Shown: positions 1 through 5,990, numbered from the stretch's first letter. The stretch: 7,786 nucleotides of DNA from UMGS1601 sp964617585 (GCA_964617585.1 CAZTXS010000047.1:1-7786); one strand, 5' to 3'. The notes: generated by a model from the letters alone, not told the origin. Translations and numbers: made by a program.

Positions 1-1410
1 CCAATGCAGAGCTTTGAAAAACAATTAGCAACGTTTAAAGAATTCAGACAAAATGAATCTGCAACACAAACTGAAATAAATGAACAAGCTAAAACTTTGT
101 CTAATGTAATCCAAGGAATGGCTAATTCTAAGATAGACAAAGCAGCGTTGATAGAAGCATTAAATCAGGCAATAGCAGAAGCAGAGAAATTAGACCCGAC
201 TGATTACACAGAAGACAGCTGGGCAGTATTAGCAGAAAAATTAGAAGCAGCAAAGGCTATAACAGAGGAGTCATCTCCATCTGACATACAGTCGGCTACA
301 AATGCTATTAATGATCCTATTGCCGGCGCAATAGGCAAGCTTGTATTAGCAAAGCTTGATACAATCGTAGAAGTACCGAAGGGCGGAAAAGAAGTTAAGA
401 TTGTTGAAATCACAGCAGATGAAAGCATCGCAGGCGCAACACAAATCAAATTTACATTTGACTGTGCAAGTGACGTATCATTCAATCCATATGCAACAAT
501 AGACTTTAATGCAGTAGTTGCAGGAACACAAAACTTTAATCAGTTCACAGGAAATAACAATACGACAGGCGCAACAATTCAGGTAGTTCTTCCGTTATCT
601 TCGGCAATAAGCGAGGGAGACAGTGTTGTATTAAGCTCATCTACATGGTCATGGGATAATGCTGAGGATTATGTTTACGCAGTAACAAAGGTAGAGTTCC
701 TTGACGAAAACGGCGATATTATGGCTAAGGTTACAGCTAAGGATATATTCACAGAAGACCTAGCTAAGACAATTTCAGACGCAGAAGCGCTTGACACAAC
801 AAACTACACAGATGAGAGCGTAGCAGAGCTTACAAAAGCAATCGAAGCGGCAAAGGCATTAACAGACGAAGCAACAGCTTCAGAAATCAAAGAAGCTATT
901 ACAGCGATTGAGACTGCTGTTAAGGGCTTAACAAAGAAGCCTGAACCAACTTCGGAGTCTTCAAGCGAGCCTTCATCAAGCGAGCCGACATCAGCAACTA
1001 CGGCTAAGACCACAGCTAAAACAACGGCTAAAACAACAGCTAAGACAACAAGATCCGATACACAGGTTAAGAAGGACAAGGCGGCGGCTCAAAAGCTTAT
1101 GAAGCAGGCAAAGATTACAAAGCTTTCGGTTAAGAGCAAGGCTAAGAAGAAGATAACCGTTTCATGGAAGAAAGTTAAGAAAGCAAAGGGCTATCAGATT
1201 CAGGTTTCGACAAAGAAGAACTTTAAAAAGATAATCCTCAAAAAGTTTACTTCTAAGAAGAGAATAACGCTAAAGAGCAGTAAAATCAAGAGCAAAAAGA
1301 CCTATTATGTAAGAGTAAGAGCATACGCTACATACAAGGATAAGAACGGTACCGCTAAGAAAGTTTACAGCGCATGGAACAAAAAATTACGTAAGGTAAA
1401 AGTAAAATAG
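1..1410 (+). CDS. Modular surface/extracellular protein: FIVAR - beta domain - FIVAR - linker - basic Fn3-like domain (5' partial)
   Basis: The frame is open to the left edge and the visible N-terminus has no signal peptide, so the gene probably starts upstream; the ATG at position 4 is only the first Met in view. Numbering from that Met: two FIVAR-type helical repeats (about 43-113 and 248-311) share the pattern 'LDxTxYT(E/D)(D/E)S...L...(I/L)EAAKA(I/L)T(E/D)E'. Between them (about 114-246) is a beta-rich, Thr/Asn-rich stretch with W215/W217, like carbohydrate-binding modules of ruminococcal extracellular proteins. Residues 312-352 are a Ser/Pro/Glu then Thr/Ala/Lys linker. Residues 370-468 resemble a fibronectin-III fold ('ITVSWKKVKKAKGYQIQVS', 'TYYVRVRAY'), with about a third of residues from 353 on being lysine. 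No sortase motif or dockerin is visible. I infer a secreted or wall-associated binding protein held by charge; ligand unknown. Stop TAG at 1408-1410. Confidence 0.85.
   Translation, partial: PMQSFEKQLATFKEFRQNESATQTEINEQAKTLSNVIQGMANSKIDKAALIEALNQAIAEAEKLDPTDYTEDSWAVLAEKLEAAKAITEESSPSDIQSATNAINDPIAGAIGKLVLAKLDTIVEVPKGGKEVKIVEITADESIAGATQIKFTFDCASDVSFNPYATIDFNAVVAGTQNFNQFTGNNNTTGATIQVVLPLSSAISEGDSVVLSSSTWSWDNAEDYVYAVTKVEFLDENGDIMAKVTAKDIFTEDLAKTISDAEALDTTNYTDESVAELTKAIEAAKALTDEATASEIKEAITAIETAVKGLTKKPEPTSESSSEPSSSEPTSATTAKTTAKTTAKTTAKTTRSDTQVKKDKAAAQKLMKQAKITKLSVKSKAKKKITVSWKKVKKAKGYQIQVSTKKNFKKIILKKFTSKKRITLKSSKIKSKKTYYVRVRAYATYKDKNGTAKKVYSAWNKKLRKVKVK
1000..1050 (+). repeat. In-frame 12-bp tandem repeat coding TAKT units
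   Basis: Four successive 12-bp units of the form ACRGCTAARACM followed by ACA encode (TAKT)x4-T inside the linker of the surface protein (residues 333-349). Units differ only at third codon positions. Such repeats often vary in copy number by slippage, here without breaking the frame; the likely effect is only a change in linker length. Confidence 0.85.
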
Positions 1411-1425
1411 TTATTTAGTCTGTCC

Positions 1426-1451
1426 TCGGAAAGTGAAAATCAGCTTTCCGA
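1426..1451 (+). terminator. Hairpin downstream of the surface-protein gene (possible terminator)
   Basis: A perfect 8-bp stem TCGGAAAG/CTTTCCGA with a 10-nt loop starts 15 bp after the stop codon at 1410. No run of T follows it (next bases ACGGCAGG), so it is not a textbook Rho-independent terminator. It may protect the 3' end or only attenuate. Confidence 0.4.
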
Positions 1452-1536
1452 ACGGCAGGTTAAATATAACTAAGGCGAGATGTCCCCCGCCTCTATAGGC
1501 GGCGGGTAGTCGTCAATACCGACCCTTGCCGCGTTG

Positions 1537-1560
1537 AATGACGGGCAAGCCCTTATTGAA
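1537..1560 (+). repeat. 24-bp repeat, left copy (inverted relative to 7675-7698)
   Basis: The 24 bases are the exact reverse complement of 7675-7698. The core GACGGGCAAGCCCTTATT contains the near-palindrome GGGC-AA-GCCC. Both copies are intergenic, and the match stops abruptly on both sides. This fits a short interspersed repeat element of this genome; no transposase or target duplication is seen. Confidence 0.8.
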
Positions 1561-1617
1561 ATTTTGTATAATTTCTGCCTTTATTTAGGCTTAATAATTT
1601 AGAAAGAAATAAATTCC

Positions 1618-1673
1618 GTTCACTATCATATAGGCGGAGAAAAAAGTCTTTGCTGGTTTGCCGTATGGTGAAC
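1618..1673. repeat. Imperfect long hairpin GTTCAC...GTGAAC
   Basis: Nested pairings line up: GTTCAC 1618-1623 with GTGAAC 1668-1673, CATA 1627-1630 with TATG 1664-1667, and GGC 1633-1635 with GCC 1660-1662, with small bulges between. Read as RNA this is one arm of about 56 nt. Function unknown; it may be a decayed mobile inverted repeat or part of a structured transcript. Confidence 0.45.
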
Positions 1674-1690
1674 TTAATATAGGCGAAGAA
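1628..1690 (+). repeat. Pair of direct repeats ATATAGGCGRAGAA, 49 bp apart
   Basis: ATATAGGCGGAGAA at 1628-1641 and ATATAGGCGAAGAA at 1677-1690 match at 13 of 14 bases. Each follows one arm of the GTTCAC/GTGAAC inverted repeat after 3-4 bp. A weaker relative, CTATAGGCGGCGGG, lies at 1493-1506. The repeats have no recognised identity. Confidence 0.5.
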
Positions 1691-1754
1691 CCACCGACGT
1701 AATGTCGGTTCTAAATTCTTCTAAAATATCCATATTACCCGATATGGAACCTGA

Positions 1755-1786
1755 AAACCCCGGTGTACATAAGTACATCGGGGTTT
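1755..1786 (-). terminator. Rho-independent terminator of the Crp/Fnr gene (possibly bidirectional)
   Basis: Stem AAACCCCG (1755-1762) with CGGGGTTT (1779-1786), a G-T wobble, then TGTAC/GTACA (1764-1768/1773-1777) around the loop ATAA. On the minus strand the stem runs into TTTT about 20 bp after the regulator's stop codon at 1804. On the plus strand it is followed by TTTCGGTTT, so it could also stop transcripts from the left. Confidence 0.8.
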
Positions 1787-1803
1787 CGGTTTATCCAAAA
1801 AGA

Positions 1804-2451
1804 TCAAAACATTGTCTGATCGTATAAAAGGGTAACTTTCTTTGCATGAGAATCAATAAGCCCCTCCTCACGCATTTTTTTCATTTCTCTGAGCATAGCG
1901 CTTCTGTCAACGCAAAGGTAATCGGACAAGCTGCTGAGAGAAAACGGAATAACAATATTGCGTTTCCCCGTCTGTTTGGAAAGCATATTAAAATATGTAA
2001 TAAGCTTTTTTCTCAGAGTCCGCTGACTTAAAACCTCTACCCTGCCGCTCAGCTCTTTGGATTTTTCCGAAACAATGGCTAACATATTTCTTATAAGCTT
2101 ACTGTGGTGAGCGCAAGCGTTGGGACATTGTTTTATAAGGTGATCGTAGTCAACGAACATTATTTCCGAATCTTCCGCACAAACTATCTGAACATCTCCC
2201 TCGTCAATCTGAGAGAAAAAGAACTTTCCGAAGATTCCGTTTTCATTTATACATTCTAAAATAGTTCTGTTTCCGTCAAAATCAAACCGAGTAATTTCTA
2301 TTGATCCCGAAACGACTATCCCCACGCTTGAGCTTTCAATCCCGATGATTGTTTCGCCCAAAGAATATTTTCGGTTTACAGCCTTAAAACAATGCTTCAT
2401 GCTTTTAACTTCATCAGGGGTTATGTCGTCGAATATTCTTGTTTCAATCAT
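1804..2451 (-). CDS. Crp/Fnr-family transcriptional regulator
   Basis: A 215-residue protein, close to the usual Crp/Fnr length. Residues about 20-105 form the cyclic-nucleotide-binding-like beta roll ('YSLGETIIGIESSSVGIVVSGSIEI', an ...ILECINENGIFGK turn); about 115-145 is the dimer helix; about 146-212 is the winged helix-turn-helix with 'SLSSLSDYLCVDRSAMLREM' (171-190). The ATG at 2451 is preferred because AAAGGA lies 10 nt upstream on the minus strand; the frame is open further upstream, but that part covers the promoter and operator. Cysteines are at 21, 67, 91, 109, 113 and 180. They are not in the N-terminal FNR arrangement, though C109-x3-C113 is notable. The effector (redox state, metal or small molecule) cannot be told. 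It is divergent from nrdDG-dut with shared palindromes between them, so it probably controls that operon and itself. Family call is firm; the regulon is inferred. Confidence 0.9.
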   Translation of the reverse strand: MIETRIFDDITPDEVKSMKHCFKAVNRKYSLGETIIGIESSSVGIVVSGSIEITRFDFDGNRTILECINENGIFGKFFFSQIDEGDVQIVCAEDSEIMFVDYDHLIKQCPNACAHHSKLIRNMLAIVSEKSKELSGRVEVLSQRTLRKKLITYFNMLSKQTGKRNIVIPFSLSSLSDYLCVDRSAMLREMKKMREEGLIDSHAKKVTLLYDQTMF

Positions 2452-2492
2452 AATCAAAATTCCTTTCGTCCTTTTAATGATACCACATAATA

Positions 2493-2506
2493 GTTGCAAA
2501 TGCAAC
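2493..2506. promoter_or_regulatory. Palindromic operator copy 1, at the Crp/Fnr promoter
   Basis: GTTGCA-AA-TGCAAC has perfect 6-bp arms. Read as GTTGC-N4-GCAAC it has the 14-bp geometry of FNR-type sites (TTGAT-N4-ATCAA). It lies 42 bp upstream of the regulator's ATG and overlaps the start point predicted for its promoter, a position suited to autorepression. The binding protein is inferred from proximity. Confidence 0.7.
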
Positions 2507-2510
2507 ATTT

Positions 2511-2540
2511 TTATAATTAAACTCTTTCTGCTAACTTCAA
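2511..2540 (-). promoter_or_regulatory. Predicted promoter of the Crp/Fnr gene
   Basis: On the minus strand, TTGAAG (2540-2535) and TTATAA (2516-2511) are 18 bp apart. This gives a start point near 2504 and a leader of about 50 nt before the ATG at 2451. The match is moderate; TATAAA shifted by one base is an alternative -10. Confidence 0.45.
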
Positions 2541-2633
2541 CAAAGTTTGCATATATTTTTTGTTTATAATGAACAATTTCAAACTTCCCAACAGCGTTCA
2601 ACCACTAGTTATATGTACTGTTTTCCAAAAAAA

Positions 2634-2649
2634 TCACTATATGTTGTAT
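2634..2649. promoter_or_regulatory. Possible NrdR-box-like site upstream of nrdD
   Basis: TCACTATATGTTGTAT matches a symmetric NrdR-box form (ACACTATATATAGTGT) at 12 of 16 positions. NrdR boxes usually come as pairs about 31 bp apart. The only partner seen, at 2606-2621, is weak (10 of 16) and offset by 28 bp, so this is tentative. No nrdR gene lies in the window. Confidence 0.25.
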
Positions 2650-2663
2650 TTATTATTAAAATA

Positions 2664-2677
2664 GTTGCATTTGCAAC
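2664..2677. promoter_or_regulatory. Palindromic operator copy 2, at the nrdD promoter
   Basis: GTTGCA-TT-TGCAAC is the same 14-mer as at 2493-2506 read on the other strand; here the arms extend to 7 bp (AGTTGCA/TGCAACT, 2663-2678). Its centre, 2670.5, is about 41 bp upstream of the predicted nrdD start point, the class II activator position known for CRP and FNR. It abuts the -35 element. Confidence 0.75.
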
Positions 2678-2705
2678 TGACATAGAGGAATAAACGTCAT
2701 ATACT
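2677..2705 (+). promoter_or_regulatory. Predicted promoter of nrdD-nrdG-dut
   Basis: CTGACA (2677-2682), a 17-bp spacer and TATACT (2700-2705) predict a start near 2712 and a leader of about 90 nt before the ATG at 2804. Each hexamer differs from consensus at one base. The leader shows no riboswitch that I recognise. Confidence 0.65.
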
Positions 2706-2803
2706 AATATCAGTCGTGCAGAACAATACGCATTGAAGGTTTATAAAAACAAACAGAATGGGACTCATAATTTATTGAAGTAAAAATTAAGGAGATGGCA
2801 GCT

Positions 2804-4930
2804 ATGAAGGTTGTAAAAAGGGATGGCCGTGCGGTAGATTTCGACCGCAGCAAAATTGTTATTGCTATTAAAAAGGCAAATGAGGAAGTAGAAGAAAACC
2901 AAAGAGCAACAGATACTCAAATTGAATCAATTCTGACTTATATCGAGGGCAAAAATAAAAAGAGAATGCTTGTCGAAGATATTCAGGATATTATTGAAGA
3001 AAAGCTTATGGAGTTTGAGCTTTTTGTTCTTGCTAAGACTTACATTATATATCGTTATCAGAGAGCTTTGGTTCGTAAAGCCAATACAACGGACGATTCA
3101 ATTCTAAGTCTTATCAGAAACGAAAACAAAGAGCTTGCAGAGGAAAACTCAAATAAGAACACTGTTCTTGCCTCAACACAGAGAGATTATATTGCGGGCG
3201 AGGTTTCAAGAGATTTGACTAACAGAATACTTCTTCCCGAAAAGCTTTCAAAGGCCCACGAGGACGGAGTGTTCCATTTTCATGATGCGGACTACTTTGT
3301 ACAGCCGATTTTTAACTGTTGTCTGATTAATATCGGCGATATGCTCGATAACGGAACGGTTATGAACGGCAAACTAATTGAAAGCCCCAAGAGCTTCCAG
3401 GTTGCCTGCACTATAACTACTCAGATAATTTCCGCAGTTGCTTCCAGCCAGTACGGCGGACAATCGGTAGATTTAAAGCACCTGGGAAAATACCTAAGAA
3501 AATCCAAGGTGAAGTTTGAAAAATCTATTAAAGAAGCCTGCGGAAAGGACGTTTCGCAGAAAATTATTGATAATCTTGTGGCAGAACGTCTTCATACTGA
3601 ACTAAAATCAGGTGTTCAAACCATTCAGTATCAGATTAATACGCTAATGACCACAAACGGTCAGTCGCCTTTTGTAACTTTGTTTTTACACCTTGAAAAC
3701 GACGACGAGTACATTGAAGAAAATGCAATGATTATTGAAGAAATTCTCCGTCAGCGTCTTGAGGGAATCAAGAATGAACAGGGCGTTTACGTTACGCCTG
3801 CGTTTCCAAAGCTGGTTTATGTTCTTGACGAGCATAACTGCTTAAACGGAGGAAAATACGACTATCTGACAAAGCTTGCTGTAGAATGTTCGGCTAAGAG
3901 AATGTACCCCGATTATATTTCCGCTAAAAAAATGCGTGAAAACTACGAGGGCAACGTATTTTCGCCTATGGGCTGCCGTTCGTTCCTTGCTCCCTGGAAG
4001 GATGAAAACGGAAACTATAAGTTTGAGGGAAGATTCAATCAGGGCGTTGTTTCCATTAACCTTCCTCAGATAGGAATTATCGCTAAGGGCGATGAGGAAA
4101 AATTCTGGGAGCTTTTAGACGAGCGTCTTGATTTATGCTACGAAGCTCTTATGTGCAGACACAACGCATTAATGGGAACAAAGAGCGATGTTTCGCCTAT
4201 TCACTGGCAGTACGGCGCTATAGCAAGACTTAAAAAGGGTGAAAAAATAGACAAGTATCTCATGAACGGATACTCTTCAATTTCACTTGGATACATCGGT
4301 CTTTACGAGGTCACAAAGCTGATGACCGGCGTTTCTCAGACTGAACCGAAGGGACTTGACTTTGCCCTGCGGCTTATGCATAAGCTAAGAGATACCTGCG
4401 ATAAGTGGAAAGCAGACACCGGAATCGGTTTTGCTCTTTACGGAACTCCGGCTGAATCACTCTGCTATCGTTTTGCAAGAATCGACAAAGAGAAATTCGG
4501 AACAATCAAGGATGTTACCGATAAGGGATATTATACAAATTCATATCATGTTGACGTTCGTGAGAACATCGACGCTTTCGATAAGTTTAAATTTGAAAGC
4601 CAATTCCAGAACATTTCTTCCGGCGGAGCTATTTCATATGTTGAAATTCCTAACATGAGAAATAATTTGCCCGCTCTTTCAAGCGTGGTAAAATACATCT
4701 ATGACAATATTCAGTACGCAGAGTTCAATACCAAGAGCGACTATTGTCAGGAATGCGGTTACGACGGTGAAATAGTTATAAACGATGATAACGAGTGGGA
4801 GTGTCCGCAATGCCACAACATGGATCACGCTAAAATGAACGTTACAAGAAGAACCTGCGGTTATTTAGGTGAAAACTTCTGGAATGTCGGCAAGACAAAG
4901 GAAATAAAATCAAGAGTTCTTCATCTGTAA
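2804..4930 (+). CDS. nrdD: Anaerobic (class III) ribonucleoside-triphosphate reductase, catalytic subunit
   Basis: Reduces ribonucleoside triphosphates to dNTPs in the cytoplasm using a glycyl radical made by NrdG. The product is 708 residues, close to the 712 of E. coli NrdD. Domains: N-terminal ATP-cone for allosteric control (about 1-92, 'VVKRDGRAVDFDRSKI'), then the ten-stranded barrel. Expected cysteines are present: C172 in 'FNCCLIN' and C391 in 'MGCRSFLAPW', matching the radical-transfer and active-site cysteines of the family. A C-terminal zinc site has C648, C651, C667 and C670. The glycyl-radical motif RTCGYLG has G686 as the radical residue. The ATG at 2804 is chosen because AAGGAG at 2789-2794 lies 9 nt upstream; the in-frame ATG at 2795 touches that site and is too close. 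First gene of the operon. Electron donor (formate or a redoxin) cannot be decided here. Confidence 0.97.
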   Translation: MKVVKRDGRAVDFDRSKIVIAIKKANEEVEENQRATDTQIESILTYIEGKNKKRMLVEDIQDIIEEKLMEFELFVLAKTYIIYRYQRALVRKANTTDDSILSLIRNENKELAEENSNKNTVLASTQRDYIAGEVSRDLTNRILLPEKLSKAHEDGVFHFHDADYFVQPIFNCCLINIGDMLDNGTVMNGKLIESPKSFQVACTITTQIISAVASSQYGGQSVDLKHLGKYLRKSKVKFEKSIKEACGKDVSQKIIDNLVAERLHTELKSGVQTIQYQINTLMTTNGQSPFVTLFLHLENDDEYIEENAMIIEEILRQRLEGIKNEQGVYVTPAFPKLVYVLDEHNCLNGGKYDYLTKLAVECSAKRMYPDYISAKKMRENYEGNVFSPMGCRSFLAPWKDENGNYKFEGRFNQGVVSINLPQIGIIAKGDEEKFWELLDERLDLCYEALMCRHNALMGTKSDVSPIHWQYGAIARLKKGEKIDKYLMNGYSSISLGYIGLYEVTKLMTGVSQTEPKGLDFALRLMHKLRDTCDKWKADTGIGFALYGTPAESLCYRFARIDKEKFGTIKDVTDKGYYTNSYHVDVRENIDAFDKFKFESQFQNISSGGAISYVEIPNMRNNLPALSSVVKYIYDNIQYAEFNTKSDYCQECGYDGEIVINDDNEWECPQCHNMDHAKMNVTRRTCGYLGENFWNVGKTKEIKSRVLHL

Positions 4931-4960
4931 AATTCACCTTACGAAAGGCTAACACTTTAT

Positions 4961-5509
4961 ATGAACTATGCTACAATTAAAAAATATGATATTGCAAACG
5001 GTCCGGGGGTGAGGGTTTCCCTTTTTGTGAGCGGTTGCTCTCACCACTGCAAAGGCTGCTTTAACCCTGAAACATGGGACTTCAGCTACGGCAAGCCGTT
5101 TAATAAAGAAACCGAAGATGAAATTATCGAAGCGTTAAAGCCCGATTATATTGAAGGCTTCTCACTTCTGGGCGGAGAACCCTTTGAAATTCAAAACCAA
5201 AAGGCGCTTCTTTCTTTCATAAAACGGGTCAAATACAGATATCCCGAAAAAGACATATGGTGCTATTCGGGATATTTATTTGACAGAGATATAATTTCCG
5301 AAAACGGAGCTGCCAGATGCGAAGCTACAGACGAGCTTCTCTCTTTTTTAGATATACTCATTGACGGTGAGTTTATTGAAGATAAAAAAAATCTGAACAT
5401 CAAGTTTAGAGGCTCTGAAAACCAAAGAATCATCGACGTTCAAAAATCACTAAAAGAGAAAAAGGTCTGCACATTGTCAGATGAAGACAAAAGACTCAAC
5501 TTAGTTTAG
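4961..5509 (+). CDS. nrdG: Anaerobic ribonucleotide reductase activating protein (radical SAM)
   Basis: Binds a [4Fe-4S] cluster and cleaves S-adenosylmethionine to form the glycyl radical on NrdD. The 182-residue product carries the radical-SAM signature CSHHCKGC with cysteines 26, 30 and 33 (CX3CX2C), followed by 'FNPETWDF', and the SAM-binding GGE motif at 71-73 ('LLGGEPFE'). Length is near or slightly above the usual 150-180 residues; the tail after about 160 is charged and poorly defined. It starts 30 bp after the nrdD stop codon, with GAAAGG about 12 nt before the ATG, so the two genes are surely co-transcribed. The stop codon overlaps the ribosome binding site of dut. Confidence 0.96.
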   Translation: MNYATIKKYDIANGPGVRVSLFVSGCSHHCKGCFNPETWDFSYGKPFNKETEDEIIEALKPDYIEGFSLLGGEPFEIQNQKALLSFIKRVKYRYPEKDIWCYSGYLFDRDIISENGAARCEATDELLSFLDILIDGEFIEDKKNLNIKFRGSENQRIIDVQKSLKEKKVCTLSDEDKRLNLV

Positions 5510-5520
5510 GAGAAATATTT

Positions 5521-5967
5521 ATGTCCAATCAGGAAGTAAAGATAAAAAAGCTTAACGACAGAGCGATTATACCAACCTACGGTTCGGAATATTCAGCAGG
5601 CTGCGACTTATATGCGGTTGTCGACGGAAGCATTAACATAAAAAGCGGTGAAACCGTTATGATTCACACATATCTTTCTATGGAAATCCCGGCCGGATAT
5701 GCCGGACTTATATACGCACGTTCAGGACTTGCCTCAAAAAAAGGTCTTGCGCCTGCAAATAAGGTCGGGGTCGTTGACGCAGACTACAGAGGAGAAATAA
5801 TGGTAGCGCTGCACAACCATTCAAACGACACTCAGACGATTTCCGACGGAGAAAGAATTGCACAGCTTGTTATAGCTCCGTTTTTAAAGGCTTCATTCAA
5901 AGAAGCTGACAAGCTTTCCGGCACTCAGAGAGGAACAGGCGGATTCGGCTCAACAGGACAGAAATAG
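5521..5967 (+). CDS. dut: Deoxyuridine 5'-triphosphate nucleotidohydrolase (trimeric dUTPase)
   Basis: Hydrolyses dUTP to dUMP and pyrophosphate, keeping uracil out of DNA and feeding thymidylate synthesis. The 148-residue protein has all five trimeric dUTPase motifs in order: I 'SAGCDLYA' (25-32), II 'ARSGLA' (66-71), III 'GVVDADYRGEI' (83-93, with catalytic Asp86 and deoxyribose-sensing Tyr89), IV 'GERIAQLVI' (110-118) and V 'RGTGGFGSTG' (137-146). The AGGAG ribosome binding site at 5508-5512 overlaps the nrdG stop codon, with 8 nt to the ATG, which suggests translational coupling. Placement after nrdDG makes sense because class III reductase can produce dUTP directly from UTP. A strong terminator follows. 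Confidence 0.97.
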   Translation: MSNQEVKIKKLNDRAIIPTYGSEYSAGCDLYAVVDGSINIKSGETVMIHTYLSMEIPAGYAGLIYARSGLASKKGLAPANKVGVVDADYRGEIMVALHNHSNDTQTISDGERIAQLVIAPFLKASFKEADKLSGTQRGTGGFGSTGQK

Positions 5968-5990
5968 CATATTTTCTTAATAAAAAACGC

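Larger units (their letters stand above)
1411..1803. other. Gene-free, hairpin-dense intergenic region
   Basis: No plausible coding frame is seen. The stretch holds a chain of small inverted repeats: 1426-1433/1444-1451 (TCGGAAAG/CTTTCCGA), 1486-1491/1501-1506 (CCCGCC/GGCGGG, alternatively 1487-1491 with 1498-1502), 1509-1512/1520-1523 (GTCG/CGAC), 1525-1530/1544-1549 (CTTGCC/GGCAAG), 1618-1623/1668-1673 (GTTCAC/GTGAAC), 1729-1735/1742-1748 (TCCATAT/ATATGGA) and the terminator at 1755-1786. The part from about 1480 to 1555 is clearly GC-richer than its surroundings. It could be remnants of interspersed repeats or a structured RNA; I recognise no known riboswitch or RNA family. Confidence 0.6.

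Noticed and set aside
204..485. Minus-strand open frame opposite the surface-protein gene
   Set aside because: Mirror of a well-supported gene with clear domains; no ribosome binding site or family features.
804..1079. Minus-strand open frame with a VVLAVVLAVV-like hydrophobic stretch
   Set aside because: The hydrophobic repeat is only the antisense reading of the TAKT-coding tandem repeat.
1567..1572. TATAAT suggesting a promoter in the hairpin region
   Set aside because: No -35-like hexamer at 16-18 bp upstream; the sequence there is GC-rich repeat. Left as chance in AT-rich DNA.
1579..1591. CTTTATTTAGGCT shared with the dut terminator loop at 5999-6011
   Set aside because: A 13-mer match of AT-rich sequence is expected by chance at this window size, and the structural contexts differ.
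1846..2031. Plus-strand small open frame inside the regulator gene
   Set aside because: Lies antisense to the Crp/Fnr DNA-binding domain; no ribosome binding site and no recognisable product.
2345..2569. Plus-strand small open frame across the regulator start and promoter
   Set aside because: Overlaps the regulator's N-terminus and control region; composition is explained by AT-rich antisense sequence.
2452..2601. N-terminal extension of the Crp/Fnr gene by 50 codons
   Set aside because: It would cover the operator and promoter and lacks a ribosome binding site, while the ATG at 2451 has a good one.
4431..4658. Plus-strand frame inside nrdD
   Set aside because: Shadow of a conserved enzyme gene in another frame.
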